64,000 bases of DNA from Pseudomonas paracarnis (GTDB taxonomy: Bacteria; Pseudomonadota; Gammaproteobacteria; Pseudomonadales; Pseudomonadaceae). Shown one piece after another: positions 44,764 to 53,596 of this stretch (positions within the stretch are counted from its first letter, which is position 1; each line of letters begins with the position of its first letter). The position numbers were made by a program, and so were the translations under genes. The notes under the pieces are model-generated. The model saw nothing but the letters and a program-made list of their open reading frames with translations, searched no databases and was not told the DNA's origin. The stretch is from contig NZ_CAJFCN010000008.1 of assembly GCF_904063055.1 (NCBI RefSeq), positions 62,001 to 126,000 on the forward strand. Direction: 5' to 3'.

Positions 44764-45438
44764 CTAAACAACTGGGCAAGGGAGCAACGTATGTAGAATA
44801 ACTATAGGAAGAGACGGATTCTGCGTTATTCTAAAATGACTGGTATCAAAATGTACCTGCCCTCCCATCATAGAAGGGGAAACAGCTACATCCCCGTTGG
44901 GAGCTGGAATGCAATTCAGCCTTTTTGGATAATCGGCGCTAGCAATATATCGGGCCAAATCACCTGCCTCCTTTATCAAATCCAATGGACTAAAAGCGCA
45001 CATAATTCCATATTCATGACCGACAGCATATTTTCCGTCAATAAAACGATTCAAACCGTCAAAGCAATATTTCCATTTACTACTTGCTGAACCATCTAGT
45101 TTTTTGAATTCAAGAACTAAGTGCGGAGTACCTGGAGCGCCTAAAATTACGCGAATATCTGCCCTGGCGATTCGAGAGACATCACCATTGGCGGCGCGGC
45201 GCAACTCCCAAGTTTCAGCCTGGAAGTCACAATCCATTCCCCAATCGAAACGACGGTCTTCGTCGCTTAGGGCCTCGCATAGATTATCAGTTAACGTCGG
45301 CTCATCTTTCTCAAATGAAATTGCTGATGGCGAGGTTTGCAATAGAGAAGACCAAGTATCACTCATATAAACGAGGACATCAGGTATCTTCGGCCCAGGA
45401 AATAGGCGAAACCAAGCTGCTGAGATTGAGGAACTCAT
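44764..45438 (-). CDS. Putative PD-(D/E)xK nuclease, partner of the adjacent methylase
   Basis: The 224-residue protein has the spacing of a restriction-endonuclease fold: RADIRVILG near residue 95 supplies the Asp, and HLVLEFKKLDG near 107 supplies E-x-K. An upstream acidic DRRFDWGMDCDF could add to the site. The ATG at 45438 lies two bases after the methylase stop; a TTG at 45456 would overlap it. Close linkage suggests one operon. Restriction function is inferred from the motif and neighbour, not from a known family. Confidence 0.55.
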   Translation of the reverse strand: MSSSISAAWFRLFPGPKIPDVLVYMSDTWSSLLQTSPSAISFEKDEPTLTDNLCEALSDEDRRFDWGMDCDFQAETWELRRAANGDVSRIARADIRVILGAPGTPHLVLEFKKLDGSASSKWKYCFDGLNRFIDGKYAVGHEYGIMCAFSPLDLIKEAGDLARYIASADYPKRLNCIPAPNGDVAVSPSMMGGQVHFDTSHFRITQNPSLPIVILHTLLPCPVV

Positions 45439-45440
45439 AA

Positions 45441-48400
45441 CTAATTGCGCCCCCAAGCTGCGGCCTGAACTGTCTGAACAATCAAGTCAGCATCAGCAAG
45501 AGCGGTTCTAGCAAGCCAAAACCGACGCCTTAACGGCTTTACAAAGTAAAATGCTTCTCCTGCAGCAACCAAAATATTGGGGACATTGAATAATTTGCCC
45601 TCGGACTCTACCGAATGGTTAGCTTCTAGCCCTGCATAGAGATCACCGATCAGTCGTTGATAAGCAGAATCGGCAACATTAAGCCCACCGGTGCTGGACT
45701 CCCCAACAGAAACTCTAACTGCCCCAAAAAAGCCCTTAGCTCCATCTATAACAGCTTCCACTGTCAGCTCTCCCGCGCCTCTGCTACGACTGCGCCAAAG
45801 CGCAAGCTCTGTTTTAAAAACAGTTAAATAACGATCAATCTCATCGTTCGACGGTCTATCAAGCAAAGGGGTCGTAAGACCTTGATAGTTTGAAGGTTGA
45901 ATTGAAGAAGCAATAACGTCGACAGTGTCGGTTATTAGTACACGCTCAGCCTCAGCAAGCATGAAATAATCAAAAACCAAATTATCAAGCTGAACTTTTA
46001 CTGCATCATATGCTGATTCACGATGCAACTCAGACTCCGCCGAAATCTTATCCAGCAGCTGACAGGACTTAAATATTATTTCCTTTGCAAGCTCTGGTTT
46101 TTTGTGCGCCTCCGGCGAGCAAAATGGAAAACGCTCAACATCATCAATCGCAACACGAGGACGCTCACCGATCACCGAGTAACCTGTCATTATCAACATA
46201 TACGTCGCTATCGGAGATCTAAGATAAATCATAAGAAACTTAAGAAGATTAGCATCAACTGATGCCCCGCCTATTGCCCCAATAGATGAGGTAAAAGCAA
46301 AGGGGACTTCTGAATAGATCGCCCTAATAACATAAGATTCAGACAAGCCATCTGGAAATATTACTCTAGGCCCCGAGTAAAGCTTCGCATTTTTTCCACC
46401 AGGACTTGCAACTATAGGATAAAAATCTGCAAGCCGAGCAAGTTGCGCATCAGCAGAAACTATTGGATAGACTCTAGGCAATCTATCTGCCGGCATCAAC
46501 GAGAGATCAGCTAGCACACCTAGTTCGCGATCTCGATTACTGTGATTGGCAGCATGAAATCCTTTTCCAGAAAGCCAAGGACTTTCACGTGACTCCATAG
46601 TTTCTTTGACACTCCCAAAACGCTGAAGCCGTCGAAGTAATTTTTGATCGCGCTTTTCCCCCCAATAACTTGAAATAAGCAAGTAGTTATCTTGATATAT
46701 TTCTTTGGCTGAAATTATCTTTTTATCGGCCTCGTGTAATGCCAGCCGCCCCAACGCCAGTGTTACATCGGTCTTAGGGGCCCAATACTCGACGTACTCA
46801 CTTCCAAGTGAGATGATTTCGTCTTCAAAGCTTCTCGGCCGAGCCCGGACGACAGCGCATGGATGTTTAGCTGCCGGAAAAAGTAGCCGCCTCACATCAG
46901 CAAAGTTTATTATCCTTTCGATTCTTACATCTTCTAGCCAACGCCGTCTAAAATCACCTGATTGATCACTAGCACCAATTACAAGATTTAAAGGCATGAT
47001 CAAAACAATAACACTATTTACTTTAACGCAACTCGTGGCTTTAAAAGCGTATCCAGCTGCAATTTGACGACGCCCAACTGGGTAAGGAGGTACATGTTTA
47101 CGACACCACTCCTCCCAGACTGGCTTTTCACTATTATCAGACTCACGCCAAGGCGGATTAGATAAAAGAATATCAAACTTACGCTTACCTGAAAATGGAT
47201 TATCTTCCGAGAAAAAATCTCCGTACAGCTCTCCTTTTTGAATATTTAGACCAGAGCCAACTAGACGAGGAAGTTTTAAGCTATTATCTGTCTGAAGGCG
47301 CATTACCTCTTCAGAATCTAAGCCTTCAAGTAGAGAAAGGTATAAACTGAACGCAGTTATCCAGCAAGCCGTTTCATCTATGTCGTTTCCGAAAAGATTT
47401 GATTCCATCAGAGCTACGCGTTCTGAAAATGTAAGTCGTCTCCCTCCACTTACTTCCGCATGCCTGAGCATCTTCCTAAATGCACTTGTTAGAAGAATAC
47501 CAGAACCACATGCTCCGTCATATACGGTGCAACCAGCCGGATTATCAAAGCTCTCAAATGCTTGCTCAGTAACTAGGCTAGCCAAGTGCCGAGGAGTATA
47601 ATAAGCTCCTAGCGCTCCCTGTCGATCTTTCAACAGCGTCTCATATATACCTGAAATAAGCTCAACTGGAATATGACTAAAATCATACTGCCAGAACGCC
47701 CCCTGCCCAGTTTCAAAATCTACAGCCTCTAAGAAGCGCTTTATACATCTGAAACATTGCTCATTGAGCACAACCCAATCTGGGGCGCCACCATCTCTAG
47801 AGCTGAGAAAGTCACCATTGAAATCAAATTTTAGTTGGCGTAACAGACTGTCAACACCCTCACCATCTGACTTAGCCACATAATCTTCTAACCTTTCAAG
47901 ATTATGAGTTGCACGATATCCCTCACCAACAATACCTCTTTGTTCGAGGTAACATAAGAAAATGACTTGAGCCATTAATGCTTCTGCTTGACTACTACCA
48001 AGTCCTTCTTTTGCCAACTGCTTGACAACTTGTCTTAAATTAGCAAGCAAACGTTGATCTACCCTTTCCTCCGGCAAAAACCAATGCGAGAGGCGATCCT
48101 TAATAAATCCAGACTGCACTTCGTAGGCCGACCAATACCCTTGGGCAACAACAGCCTCACGTGATAGAACCTCGGGCTCAGCTTCTCTATCGTTTACCGA
48201 ATACGCCACCAACCCATCAGGATCAAGAACAAGAACCACCGATGCTAAGTTCTGATTCCAGACCCGCTGACATATTTGCTCGACTCTTTTCTGACGCGGC
48301 AGCTGTAATGTTTGGGAGTCTATAAAGCAAACTGTAGGTACTTCCCCTACACAGAAGACTGCAGACGCGGAAATTCCTCCGCCAATCTCCAGCATTTCCT

Positions 48401-48506
48401 CAATTTCAGATGCGTAGGGCCTAGTTCCAATACTGTCGCCGGCCCGGTACAGCTCGTGCGGGAACTTTATATAGGCTAGATCGCTAAGCCATTGCTCAAG
48501 CAGCAT
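45441..48506 (-). CDS. Large N6-adenine DNA methyltransferase (Eco57I/type IIG-like)
   Basis: The protein of about 1021 residues has a class-I methyltransferase core: GALGAYYTPRHLASLV, SAM-binding VYDGACGSGILL near residue 329, and catalytic LLSNPPWRES near 449. A ~300-residue C-terminal part is probably the target-recognition region. The N-terminal 280 residues resemble the helper domain of type IIG/Eco57I-like enzymes but show no clear nuclease motif. The nuclease may be supplied by the next gene. Lower G+C than the ICE core marks it as acquired cargo. ATG 48506 is preferred over upstream starts. Confidence 0.85.
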   Translation of the reverse strand: MLLEQWLSDLAYIKFPHELYRAGDSIGTRPYASEIEEMLEIGGGISASAVFCVGEVPTVCFIDSQTLQLPRQKRVEQICQRVWNQNLASVVLVLDPDGLVAYSVNDREAEPEVLSREAVVAQGYWSAYEVQSGFIKDRLSHWFLPEERVDQRLLANLRQVVKQLAKEGLGSSQAEALMAQVIFLCYLEQRGIVGEGYRATHNLERLEDYVAKSDGEGVDSLLRQLKFDFNGDFLSSRDGGAPDWVVLNEQCFRCIKRFLEAVDFETGQGAFWQYDFSHIPVELISGIYETLLKDRQGALGAYYTPRHLASLVTEQAFESFDNPAGCTVYDGACGSGILLTSAFRKMLRHAEVSGGRRLTFSERVALMESNLFGNDIDETACWITAFSLYLSLLEGLDSEEVMRLQTDNSLKLPRLVGSGLNIQKGELYGDFFSEDNPFSGKRKFDILLSNPPWRESDNSEKPVWEEWCRKHVPPYPVGRRQIAAGYAFKATSCVKVNSVIVLIMPLNLVIGASDQSGDFRRRWLEDVRIERIINFADVRRLLFPAAKHPCAVVRARPRSFEDEIISLGSEYVEYWAPKTDVTLALGRLALHEADKKIISAKEIYQDNYLLISSYWGEKRDQKLLRRLQRFGSVKETMESRESPWLSGKGFHAANHSNRDRELGVLADLSLMPADRLPRVYPIVSADAQLARLADFYPIVASPGGKNAKLYSGPRVIFPDGLSESYVIRAIYSEVPFAFTSSIGAIGGASVDANLLKFLMIYLRSPIATYMLIMTGYSVIGERPRVAIDDVERFPFCSPEAHKKPELAKEIIFKSCQLLDKISAESELHRESAYDAVKVQLDNLVFDYFMLAEAERVLITDTVDVIASSIQPSNYQGLTTPLLDRPSNDEIDRYLTVFKTELALWRSRSRGAGELTVEAVIDGAKGFFGAVRVSVGESSTGGLNVADSAYQRLIGDLYAGLEANHSVESEGKLFNVPNILVAAGEAFYFVKPLRRRFWLARTALADADLIVQTVQAAAWGRN

Positions 48507-48553
48507 GATTGTTGTCCATAGACCAAAATAGCAATATCCCACTCATGTCGTAT

Positions 48554-49009
48554 CTACTTAACTGCAATGGCTGGAAAAAGATGAAATTGGTGCGACTCAT
48601 CTGAAGGCTCAAACTCAGATGAAAGGATTTCTAAATGTGGATTCATATTAATTACTAATGCATCACCGTTAAAACTTGAATATTCTCGATACTGATACAG
48701 TGTAAATTCACCGCCAGGCTTAATCACAAGCACCGAGTCATATAAAGCGGGGAAGGAATGATTTTTGAGCTTTTGCGCCAGTCCCAGAAACAAATTTTTC
48801 TGAGATGTCAGCTCAACATGGAACTTTTCTCTCAACACAACTGCCAGTCGAAGCAAAAGCACTGTCTGCCATGAATACAATGCGCGAGAACCTGGTCCAG
48901 ACGGCTTCTCATCGGGCACGATAAGGTGTCGACGAGATGTCCACTCCCTCAGCTGGTCTGATGTCAGCCCTGTGAGCGCTTGAACTGCAGCCGCCTTGAT
49001 GAGTCGCAT
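48554..49009 (-). CDS. MerR-like HTH protein of the methylase module
   Basis: The 151-residue protein has an N-terminal MerR-type winged helix (AAVQALTGLTSDQLREWTSR, then RALYSWQTVLLLRLAVVLRE) and an unrelated C-terminal domain. AGGGG precedes ATG 49009. It is the first gene of the reverse-strand trio, so it could be its transcription regulator or a DNA-recognition subunit. MerR-like first genes occur in several phage-defence operons. Confidence 0.7.
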   Translation of the reverse strand: MRLIKAAAVQALTGLTSDQLREWTSRRHLIVPDEKPSGPGSRALYSWQTVLLLRLAVVLREKFHVELTSQKNLFLGLAQKLKNHSFPALYDSVLVIKPGGEFTLYQYREYSSFNGDALVINMNPHLEILSSEFEPSDESHQFHLFPAIAVK

Positions 49010-49057
49010 CAGTTGCCCCTTCGCTCCGCCATACATCCAAGCGGGCATCATACCCAC

Positions 49058-49441
49058 TTAAATTACTGTTATCTATGCTTACCTCGTAGACAAGGCAAGA
49101 AACAGTCTGCTGACCTAGATACGCTAAGCACTATTCAACAGCCACTCCAGCCCCCCACCTGCAATCCTGCGCTGTGTACTCGGCAACCCGATGGGCTATC
49201 CCAGACGCAACCTCCAATTGAAGGCCAGTCATCATCCGGAGTGCACCCGCATACCAAAAACCAGGTTTCAACTCCCAGGGGCGGGATAAAGGATCGATGT
49301 TGGTGTCTCCCAGCACGCGCGCAACTTCCCTCCACACACACCTCGTTGACGCTGCCTACCTGAGTCCACGTACAATATGCATCACAAAAAATGACCAAAA
49401 AAATTTGTGGGAGTAAATGCGGGAGTAATTTTTCAGACATG
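49058..49441. other. Non-coding ICE end region with paired arm-like repeats
   Basis: No credible gene was seen. Near its right edge TGGGAGTAAA (49408) and CGGGAGTAAT (49420) repeat at 12-bp spacing. This is typical of integrase arm-binding sites next to attachment sites, although it does not match the arm repeats near the local integrase promoter (50949). Confidence 0.45.
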
Positions 49442-49469
49442 AAAAAGCCCAACCTTCGCAGATTGGGCT
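49442..49469 (-). terminator. Terminator downstream of the integrase / tRNA-Pro fragment
   Basis: On the minus strand AGCCCAA and TTGGGCT stem arms (actual order AGCCCAATCTGC...TTGGGCT) are followed by TTTTC. It lies 17 bases past the CCA of the tRNA-Pro fragment, where a tRNA terminator would be. Confidence 0.75.
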
Positions 49470-49485
49470 AAGTCATTGAAAAATA

Positions 49486-49530
49486 TGGTCGGGACGGAGT
49501 GATTCGAACACTCTACCCCTAGCACCCCAT
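49486..49530 (-). repeat. 3' fragment of tRNA-Pro(GGG): attachment-site scar
   Basis: Read on the minus strand this gives anticodon-loop TGGGGTG, stem half GCTAG, a T-arm GAGTG-TTCGAAT-CACTC, acceptor CGTCCCG, A and encoded CCA. This equals the 3' half of Pseudomonas tRNA-Pro(GGG). The 5' half is absent; instead the integrase coding sequence runs in, and its last codons and stop come from the tRNA sequence. Such a fragment marks a tRNA-targeted integration. Confidence 0.8.
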
Positions 49531-50847
49531 ACCATCACCGGCAGACTCCTGCTGCGCGTTCAGAAAATCCATTGAACGTCGACCGCTCTGCGCCATGTAT
49601 GCTTCTGGCCTAGGTGGAGCAAAGCCGACCTCTAGGGCATCTAATAAATCCGCCCAATATTGCATCATCCTACGTCTCGGCTCGACGTATTCTGCATGAT
49701 TGTATGCAGCCCGAATTTGGTTGGTATCAGCGTGTGAAAGCTGCGCCTCAATCCACTCTTCTACAAAGCCAACCTCGTTAAGCGCCGTGGAGATGGTAGC
49801 CCTGATGCCATGACCGGTGAGCCTTCCTTTGTAACCCATACGGCTAATCGCGGTGTTAAGGGTATTTTCACTGATCATTTCCTGCGGTTCGTATCGGTGA
49901 ACCAGCAGATACCGCGCACCGCGCGCCCTTAACTGCATCAGCCGCTGCACAATTGCAATTGCTTGGGTAGACAGCGGAACCACATAAGGTGGGATCTCAT
50001 TCCCCTGGGTTCGAACACGACTCCGGAGTTGCTTGACACCCTCCGGCGGCACCAGCCAGATCCCCTTGTCGAGGTCGAATTGGTCTGGCGTCGCCGCCCG
50101 TAGCTCTCCTGTACGTACCCCTGTCAACAGCAATAGACGAATACCAAGCCGTGTCGCTTCTGCACACCCATAGTGGGTTACGGTCCTGAGCAGTCCTGGA
50201 AGTTCATTTACCTGGAGGAAGGGATTATGGCGAACTGGCCGCGGCGTCTCGGCAACGATATCAAGATCTGCTGCTGGGTTCACATCAACGAGCCCTTCCG
50301 CCATGGCAAAACGGAAGATCTGGTTGAGCCAGGTGCGCACCTTCCGAGCAGAGACCAGCGCCCCTCTGCGCTCAATTCGCCTAATGAGCTCCAGCACGTC
50401 ACCACGAGAAATATCTGAGATCGGAAGATCGCCCAAACACGGCAGCATGTCCTTCTTCAGGTATTTGCTCGCTTGCCCTGCACTGCCCTTCTTACTTTTC
50501 GTCAGCTTTTTACTTCGGAACTCATGCCAGCGACCAGCAACCGCTTCAAACGTGTTGTTGGCGGCGTGAGAGGCTTTTTGGCGCTCGGCGCGACGATGTG
50601 AGCGGGGATCGATATTGTTGGCCACCAGCGCACGTGCAGCCTCTCTCCGCTGGCGAGCCTCCTTGAGACTGACGTCGGGATAGATGCCAAGGGAAATACG
50701 CAATTGCTTGTCATGCCAATAGAAACGGAAATGCCAGCGCTTCGAACCCGTCGTGGGCACTTGCAGAGATAAGCCATCCCCATCAGTTAACGTATAAGGC
50801 TTGCTGGCGGGCTTGGCTTGCTTGATCGCTGTATCTGTCAGAGCCAT
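49519..50847 (-). CDS. int: P4-type tyrosine integrase
   Basis: The 442-residue site-specific recombinase has an N-terminal DUF4102 arm-binding domain (AIKQAKPASKPYTLTDGDGL, WHFRFYWHDKQLRISLGIYP). The catalytic domain carries Arg in LLTGVRTGELRAAT, HGIRATIS, QLSHADTNQIRAAYNHAEY and the Tyr in HAEYVEPRRRM. It reads away from tRNA-Asp, 234 bases downstream of that tRNA's 3' end, the ICEclc arrangement. Its final residues are encoded in the tRNA-Pro fragment, so the native C-terminus may have been replaced. Confidence 0.93.
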   Translation of the reverse strand: MALTDTAIKQAKPASKPYTLTDGDGLSLQVPTTGSKRWHFRFYWHDKQLRISLGIYPDVSLKEARQRREAARALVANNIDPRSHRRAERQKASHAANNTFEAVAGRWHEFRSKKLTKSKKGSAGQASKYLKKDMLPCLGDLPISDISRGDVLELIRRIERRGALVSARKVRTWLNQIFRFAMAEGLVDVNPAADLDIVAETPRPVRHNPFLQVNELPGLLRTVTHYGCAEATRLGIRLLLLTGVRTGELRAATPDQFDLDKGIWLVPPEGVKQLRSRVRTQGNEIPPYVVPLSTQAIAIVQRLMQLRARGARYLLVHRYEPQEMISENTLNTAISRMGYKGRLTGHGIRATISTALNEVGFVEEWIEAQLSHADTNQIRAAYNHAEYVEPRRRMMQYWADLLDALEVGFAPPRPEAYMAQSGRRSMDFLNAQQESAGDGMGC

Positions 50848-50948
50848 CAGACACCTCCTTTTGCATCAAGGAGGGGAATACAACCCAGCGGTAGACGGAC
50901 CAATACGAAAATTGATGCGTAAGGAATCGTAAAAGGCTGTGCCAGCGG

Positions 50949-50970
50949 TGTACTTAAATGTGTACTTAAA
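50949..50970. promoter_or_regulatory. Paired TGTACTTAAA repeats, likely integrase arm sites
   Basis: TGTACTTAAA occurs at 50949-50958 and 50961-50970, a 12-bp period, between the integrase start and tRNA-Asp. This is where arm-type binding sites and the integrase promoter of tRNA-targeted elements lie. Role inferred. Confidence 0.5.
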
Positions 50971-51080
50971 AACCGTGGCTGGAGATGGATTCCAGTGGAA
51001 TTCAGAAAACGAAAAAAGCGGCTCAAGGCCGCTATTTCCGTAGCTTCCAGGCGTTCAGTGGGCCTTAGTGGAAGCAAATA

Positions 51081-51157
51081 TGGCGCAGCGGACGGGACTC
51101 GAACCCGCGACCCCCGGCGTGACAGGCCGGTATTCTAACCGACTGAACTACCGCTGC
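51081..51157 (-). tRNA. tRNA-Asp (GTC)
   Basis: A complete 77-base cloverleaf: GCAGCGG acceptor, D-arm TTCAGTCGGTTAGAA, anticodon GTC in CCTGTCACG, GGTTCGAGTCC T-arm, CCGCTGC-G and encoded CCA. Its 3' end faces the integrase, making it the probable attB of the local integrase. The expected second 3' copy at the other ICE end is not in the window. Confidence 0.96.
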
Positions 51158-51176
51158 GCGTAACACTTGAAGCGAA

Positions 51177-51252
51177 TGGTGGGTGATGACGGGATCGAAC
51201 CGCCGACCCTCTGCTTGTAAGGCAGATGCTCTCCCAGCTGAGCTAATCACCC
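51177..51252 (-). tRNA. tRNA-Val (TAC)
   Basis: A complete 76-base tRNA: GGGTGAT acceptor, D-arm TAGCTCAGCTGGGAGAGC, anticodon TAC in CCTTACAAG, T-arm GGTTCGATCCC, ATCACCC-A and encoded CCA. It is 19 bases upstream of tRNA-Asp in the same orientation, so they share a transcript. Confidence 0.96.
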
Positions 51253-51411
51253 TTCGTTTCGGTGTGGCGCGCATTCTACGGAGCGACCCTAAGTCTGGCA
51301 AGCACTTTCTTAAATCTTTTTTTTCAGCCCTTCCAATGGCTTAGGCAGGGTTGGCCTGCGGCGTGATCAAGAGAATAATGCCCCCCTTTGTATAGAGGAG
51401 AGACTCACCCC

Positions 51412-52332
51412 ATGTGGTTCAAGAACCTGCTTATCTATCGCCTGACCCAAGATCTGCCTGTTGATGCCGAGGCGTTGGAAGCGGCCATGGCCACCAAGCT
51501 GGCGCGCCCTTGTGCAAGCCAGGAGTTGACCACTTACGGTTTCGTCGCACCTTTCGGTAAAGGTGAAGATGCTCCCCTGGTTCACGTCAGTGGAGATTTC
51601 CTGCTGATCGCCGCCCGCAAGGAAGAACGCATCCTGCCGGGCAGCGTGGTGCGTGATGCACTTAAAGAGAAAGTCGAAGAGATCGAAGCCGAGCAGATGC
51701 GCAAGGTCTACAAGAAGGAGCGCGACCAGATAAAGGATGAAATCATCCAGGCCTTCCTGCCGCGTGCCTTTATTCGTCGCTCGTCGACCTTTGCTGCGAT
51801 CGCGCCGAAACAGGGCCTGATCCTTGTCAATTCGGCCAGCCCAAAGCGCGCCGAAGACCTGCTGTCGACCTTGCGCGAGGTGATCGGCACCCTGCCCGTC
51901 CGTCCGCTGACGGTGAAGACTGCACCAACTGCCATCATGACCGACTGGGTCACCACCCAGAAACCGGCCGATGACTTCTTCGTCCTCGACGAATGCGAAC
52001 TGCGCGACACCCACGAAGACGGCGGCATCGTGCGCTGCAAGCGCCAAGACCTGACCAGCGAAGAGATCCAACTGCACCTGACCACCGGCAAGGTCGTGAC
52101 CCAACTGTCCCTGGCGTGGCAGGACAAGTTGTCTTTCATGCTCGACGACAAGATGACCGTCAAGCGTCTGAAGTTCGAAGACCTGCTGCAAGACCAGGCG
52201 GAACAGGACGGCGGCGATGAAGCCCTGGGCCAACTGGATGCCAGCTTTACCTTGATGATGCTGACTTTCGGCGATTTCCTGCCAGCGTTGGTTGAGGCAC
52301 TGGGCGGCGAAGAGACACCACAGGGCATCTAA
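51412..52332 (+). CDS. rdgC: Recombination-associated protein RdgC
   Basis: The 306-residue nucleoid-associated ring protein binds dsDNA and limits RecA activity. It starts MWFKNLLIYRLTQDLPVDAE; the family markers FVAPFG, LISAARKEERILPGSVV-like codons (here LLIAARKEERILPGSVV, residues about 63-79) and the late SLAWQDKLSFMLDDKMTVKR are present. ATG 51412 is used because the upstream codons are not conserved. It marks the return to chromosomal sequence. Confidence 0.96.
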   Translation: MWFKNLLIYRLTQDLPVDAEALEAAMATKLARPCASQELTTYGFVAPFGKGEDAPLVHVSGDFLLIAARKEERILPGSVVRDALKEKVEEIEAEQMRKVYKKERDQIKDEIIQAFLPRAFIRRSSTFAAIAPKQGLILVNSASPKRAEDLLSTLREVIGTLPVRPLTVKTAPTAIMTDWVTTQKPADDFFVLDECELRDTHEDGGIVRCKRQDLTSEEIQLHLTTGKVVTQLSLAWQDKLSFMLDDKMTVKRLKFEDLLQDQAEQDGGDEALGQLDASFTLMMLTFGDFLPALVEALGGEETPQGI

Positions 52333-52362
52333 GCAACACCGATCCAATGTGGGCACGGTCAG

Positions 52363-52451
52363 TGTGGGAGCTGGCTTGCCTGCGATAGCGGAGTGTCAGC
52401 CAGAGTAGTGCCGACTCATACACCGCTATCGCAGGCAAGCCAGCTCCCACA
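52363..52451. repeat. REPIN-type palindrome, copy 1
   Basis: Inverted arms beginning TGTGGGAGCTGGCTTGCC and ending with the complement GGCAAGCCAGCTCCCACA, with inner CGATAGCGG/CCGCTATCG pairing, form an 89-base unit between rdgC and the BASS gene. This is the common REP doublet of fluorescens-group pseudomonads. Another copy is at 63239. Confidence 0.85.
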
Positions 52452-52498
52452 TTTGATTGCATCGACAACTCAGAAATCGAATAAAAAAGGACATCCCC

Positions 52499-53455
52499 AT
52501 GCGCGCACTCGCCGCCTTGAGCCGCTTCGTCGGCAACACCTTTGCCTACTGGGTGTTGATCTTTGCCGTTGTCGCCTTTCTCCAACCCAGCTGGTTCATC
52601 GGCCTGAAAAGCGCCATCGTCCCACTGCTGGGCCTGGTGATGTTCGGCATGGGGTTGACCTTGAAACTGGAAGACTTCGCCGAAGTCGCTCGCCACCCCT
52701 GGCGCGTGGCGTTGGGCGTGGTCGCGCATTTCGTGATCATGCCGGGCGTGGCATGGTTGCTGTGCCAGGCGTTCCATTTGCCGGCGGAAATTGCCGTTGG
52801 CGTGATCCTGGTCGGTTGTTGCCCAAGTGGCACGTCGTCCAACGTCATGACCTGGCTGGCCCGGGGTGACCTGGCGTTATCGGTGGCGATTGCCGCGGTC
52901 ACCACCCTCCTCGCTCCGCTGCTCACACCGGCATTGATCTGGCTGCTGGCCTCGGCCTGGCTGCCGGTGTCGTTCATGGAGCTGTTCTGGTCTATCCTGC
53001 AAGTGGTGCTGCTACCCATCGTACTGGGCGTGGTTGCGCAGCGCTTGCTCGGTGATCGGGTAAGGCATGCGGTGGACGTGCTGCCACTGGTGTCGGTGGT
53101 CAGCATTGTGATCATCGTCGCGGCCGTGGTTGCCGCAAGCCAAGGCAAGATTGCCGAGTCGGGCCTGCTGATCATGGCCGTGGTGATGCTGCACAACAGC
53201 TTCGGTTACCTGCTGGGCTACTTCACCGGGCGCCTGTTCAAGTTGCCCTTGGCGCAACGCAAGTCGTTGGCGCTGGAAGTCGGTATGCAGAACTCCGGGC
53301 TGGGTGCCGCGCTGGCCAGTGCACACTTTTCGCCGCTGGCGGCAGTACCCAGCGCGTTGTTCAGCGTCTGGCACAATATTTCCGGCGCATTGCTTTCTAC
53401 CTACTTCCGTCGCATGAGCGAGAAGGAAGACCGCCGCGCATCAGACGCCGCGTAA
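52499..53455 (+). CDS. Bile acid:sodium symporter (BASS) family transporter
   Basis: The inner-membrane protein of 318 residues has nine to ten membrane segments. PF01758 features are GLVMFGMGLTLKLEDFAEV, the GCCPSGTSSNVMTWLARGD crossing motif and LEVGMQNSGLGAALASAHF with the second broken helix. Substrate unknown (organic anion with Na+). ATG 52499. Its stop is immediately followed by the left copy of the riboswitch-like direct repeat. Confidence 0.92.
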   Translation: MRALAALSRFVGNTFAYWVLIFAVVAFLQPSWFIGLKSAIVPLLGLVMFGMGLTLKLEDFAEVARHPWRVALGVVAHFVIMPGVAWLLCQAFHLPAEIAVGVILVGCCPSGTSSNVMTWLARGDLALSVAIAAVTTLLAPLLTPALIWLLASAWLPVSFMELFWSILQVVLLPIVLGVVAQRLLGDRVRHAVDVLPLVSVVSIVIIVAAVVAASQGKIAESGLLIMAVVMLHNSFGYLLGYFTGRLFKLPLAQRKSLALEVGMQNSGLGAALASAHFSPLAAVPSALFSVWHNISGALLSTYFRRMSEKEDRRASDAA

Positions 53456-53513
53456 TTTCAGCTCTCCAGAGAACTTCGCGGGGATGACCTCGCGACGCAC
53501 CAAGCGATTGCCC
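53453..53513 (+). repeat. Direct repeat, left copy (degenerate guanidine-II hairpin)
   Basis: These 61 bases align almost without gaps to 55563-55623. CGCGGGG-ATGA-CCTCGCG replaces the functional CGCGAGG-ACGA-CCTCGCG stem-loop, and GCGACGC, CAAGCG and the TAATTTC start are shared. The loop change (ACGA to ATGA) and lack of a second hairpin make it non-functional as a guanidine sensor. It brackets the first effector gene. Confidence 0.75.
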
Positions 53514-53596
53514 TACCTATAACGAACGTGGCGCAAGCAAGTGCAGGGCCTTGCTTGCACCTATGCTTCAACACCGCTGAGCGATGTATTAATGCC

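Noticed and set aside
49486..49530. Functional tRNA gene
   Set aside because: Only the 3' half from the anticodon loop is present; D-arm and 5' acceptor are replaced by integrase sequence.
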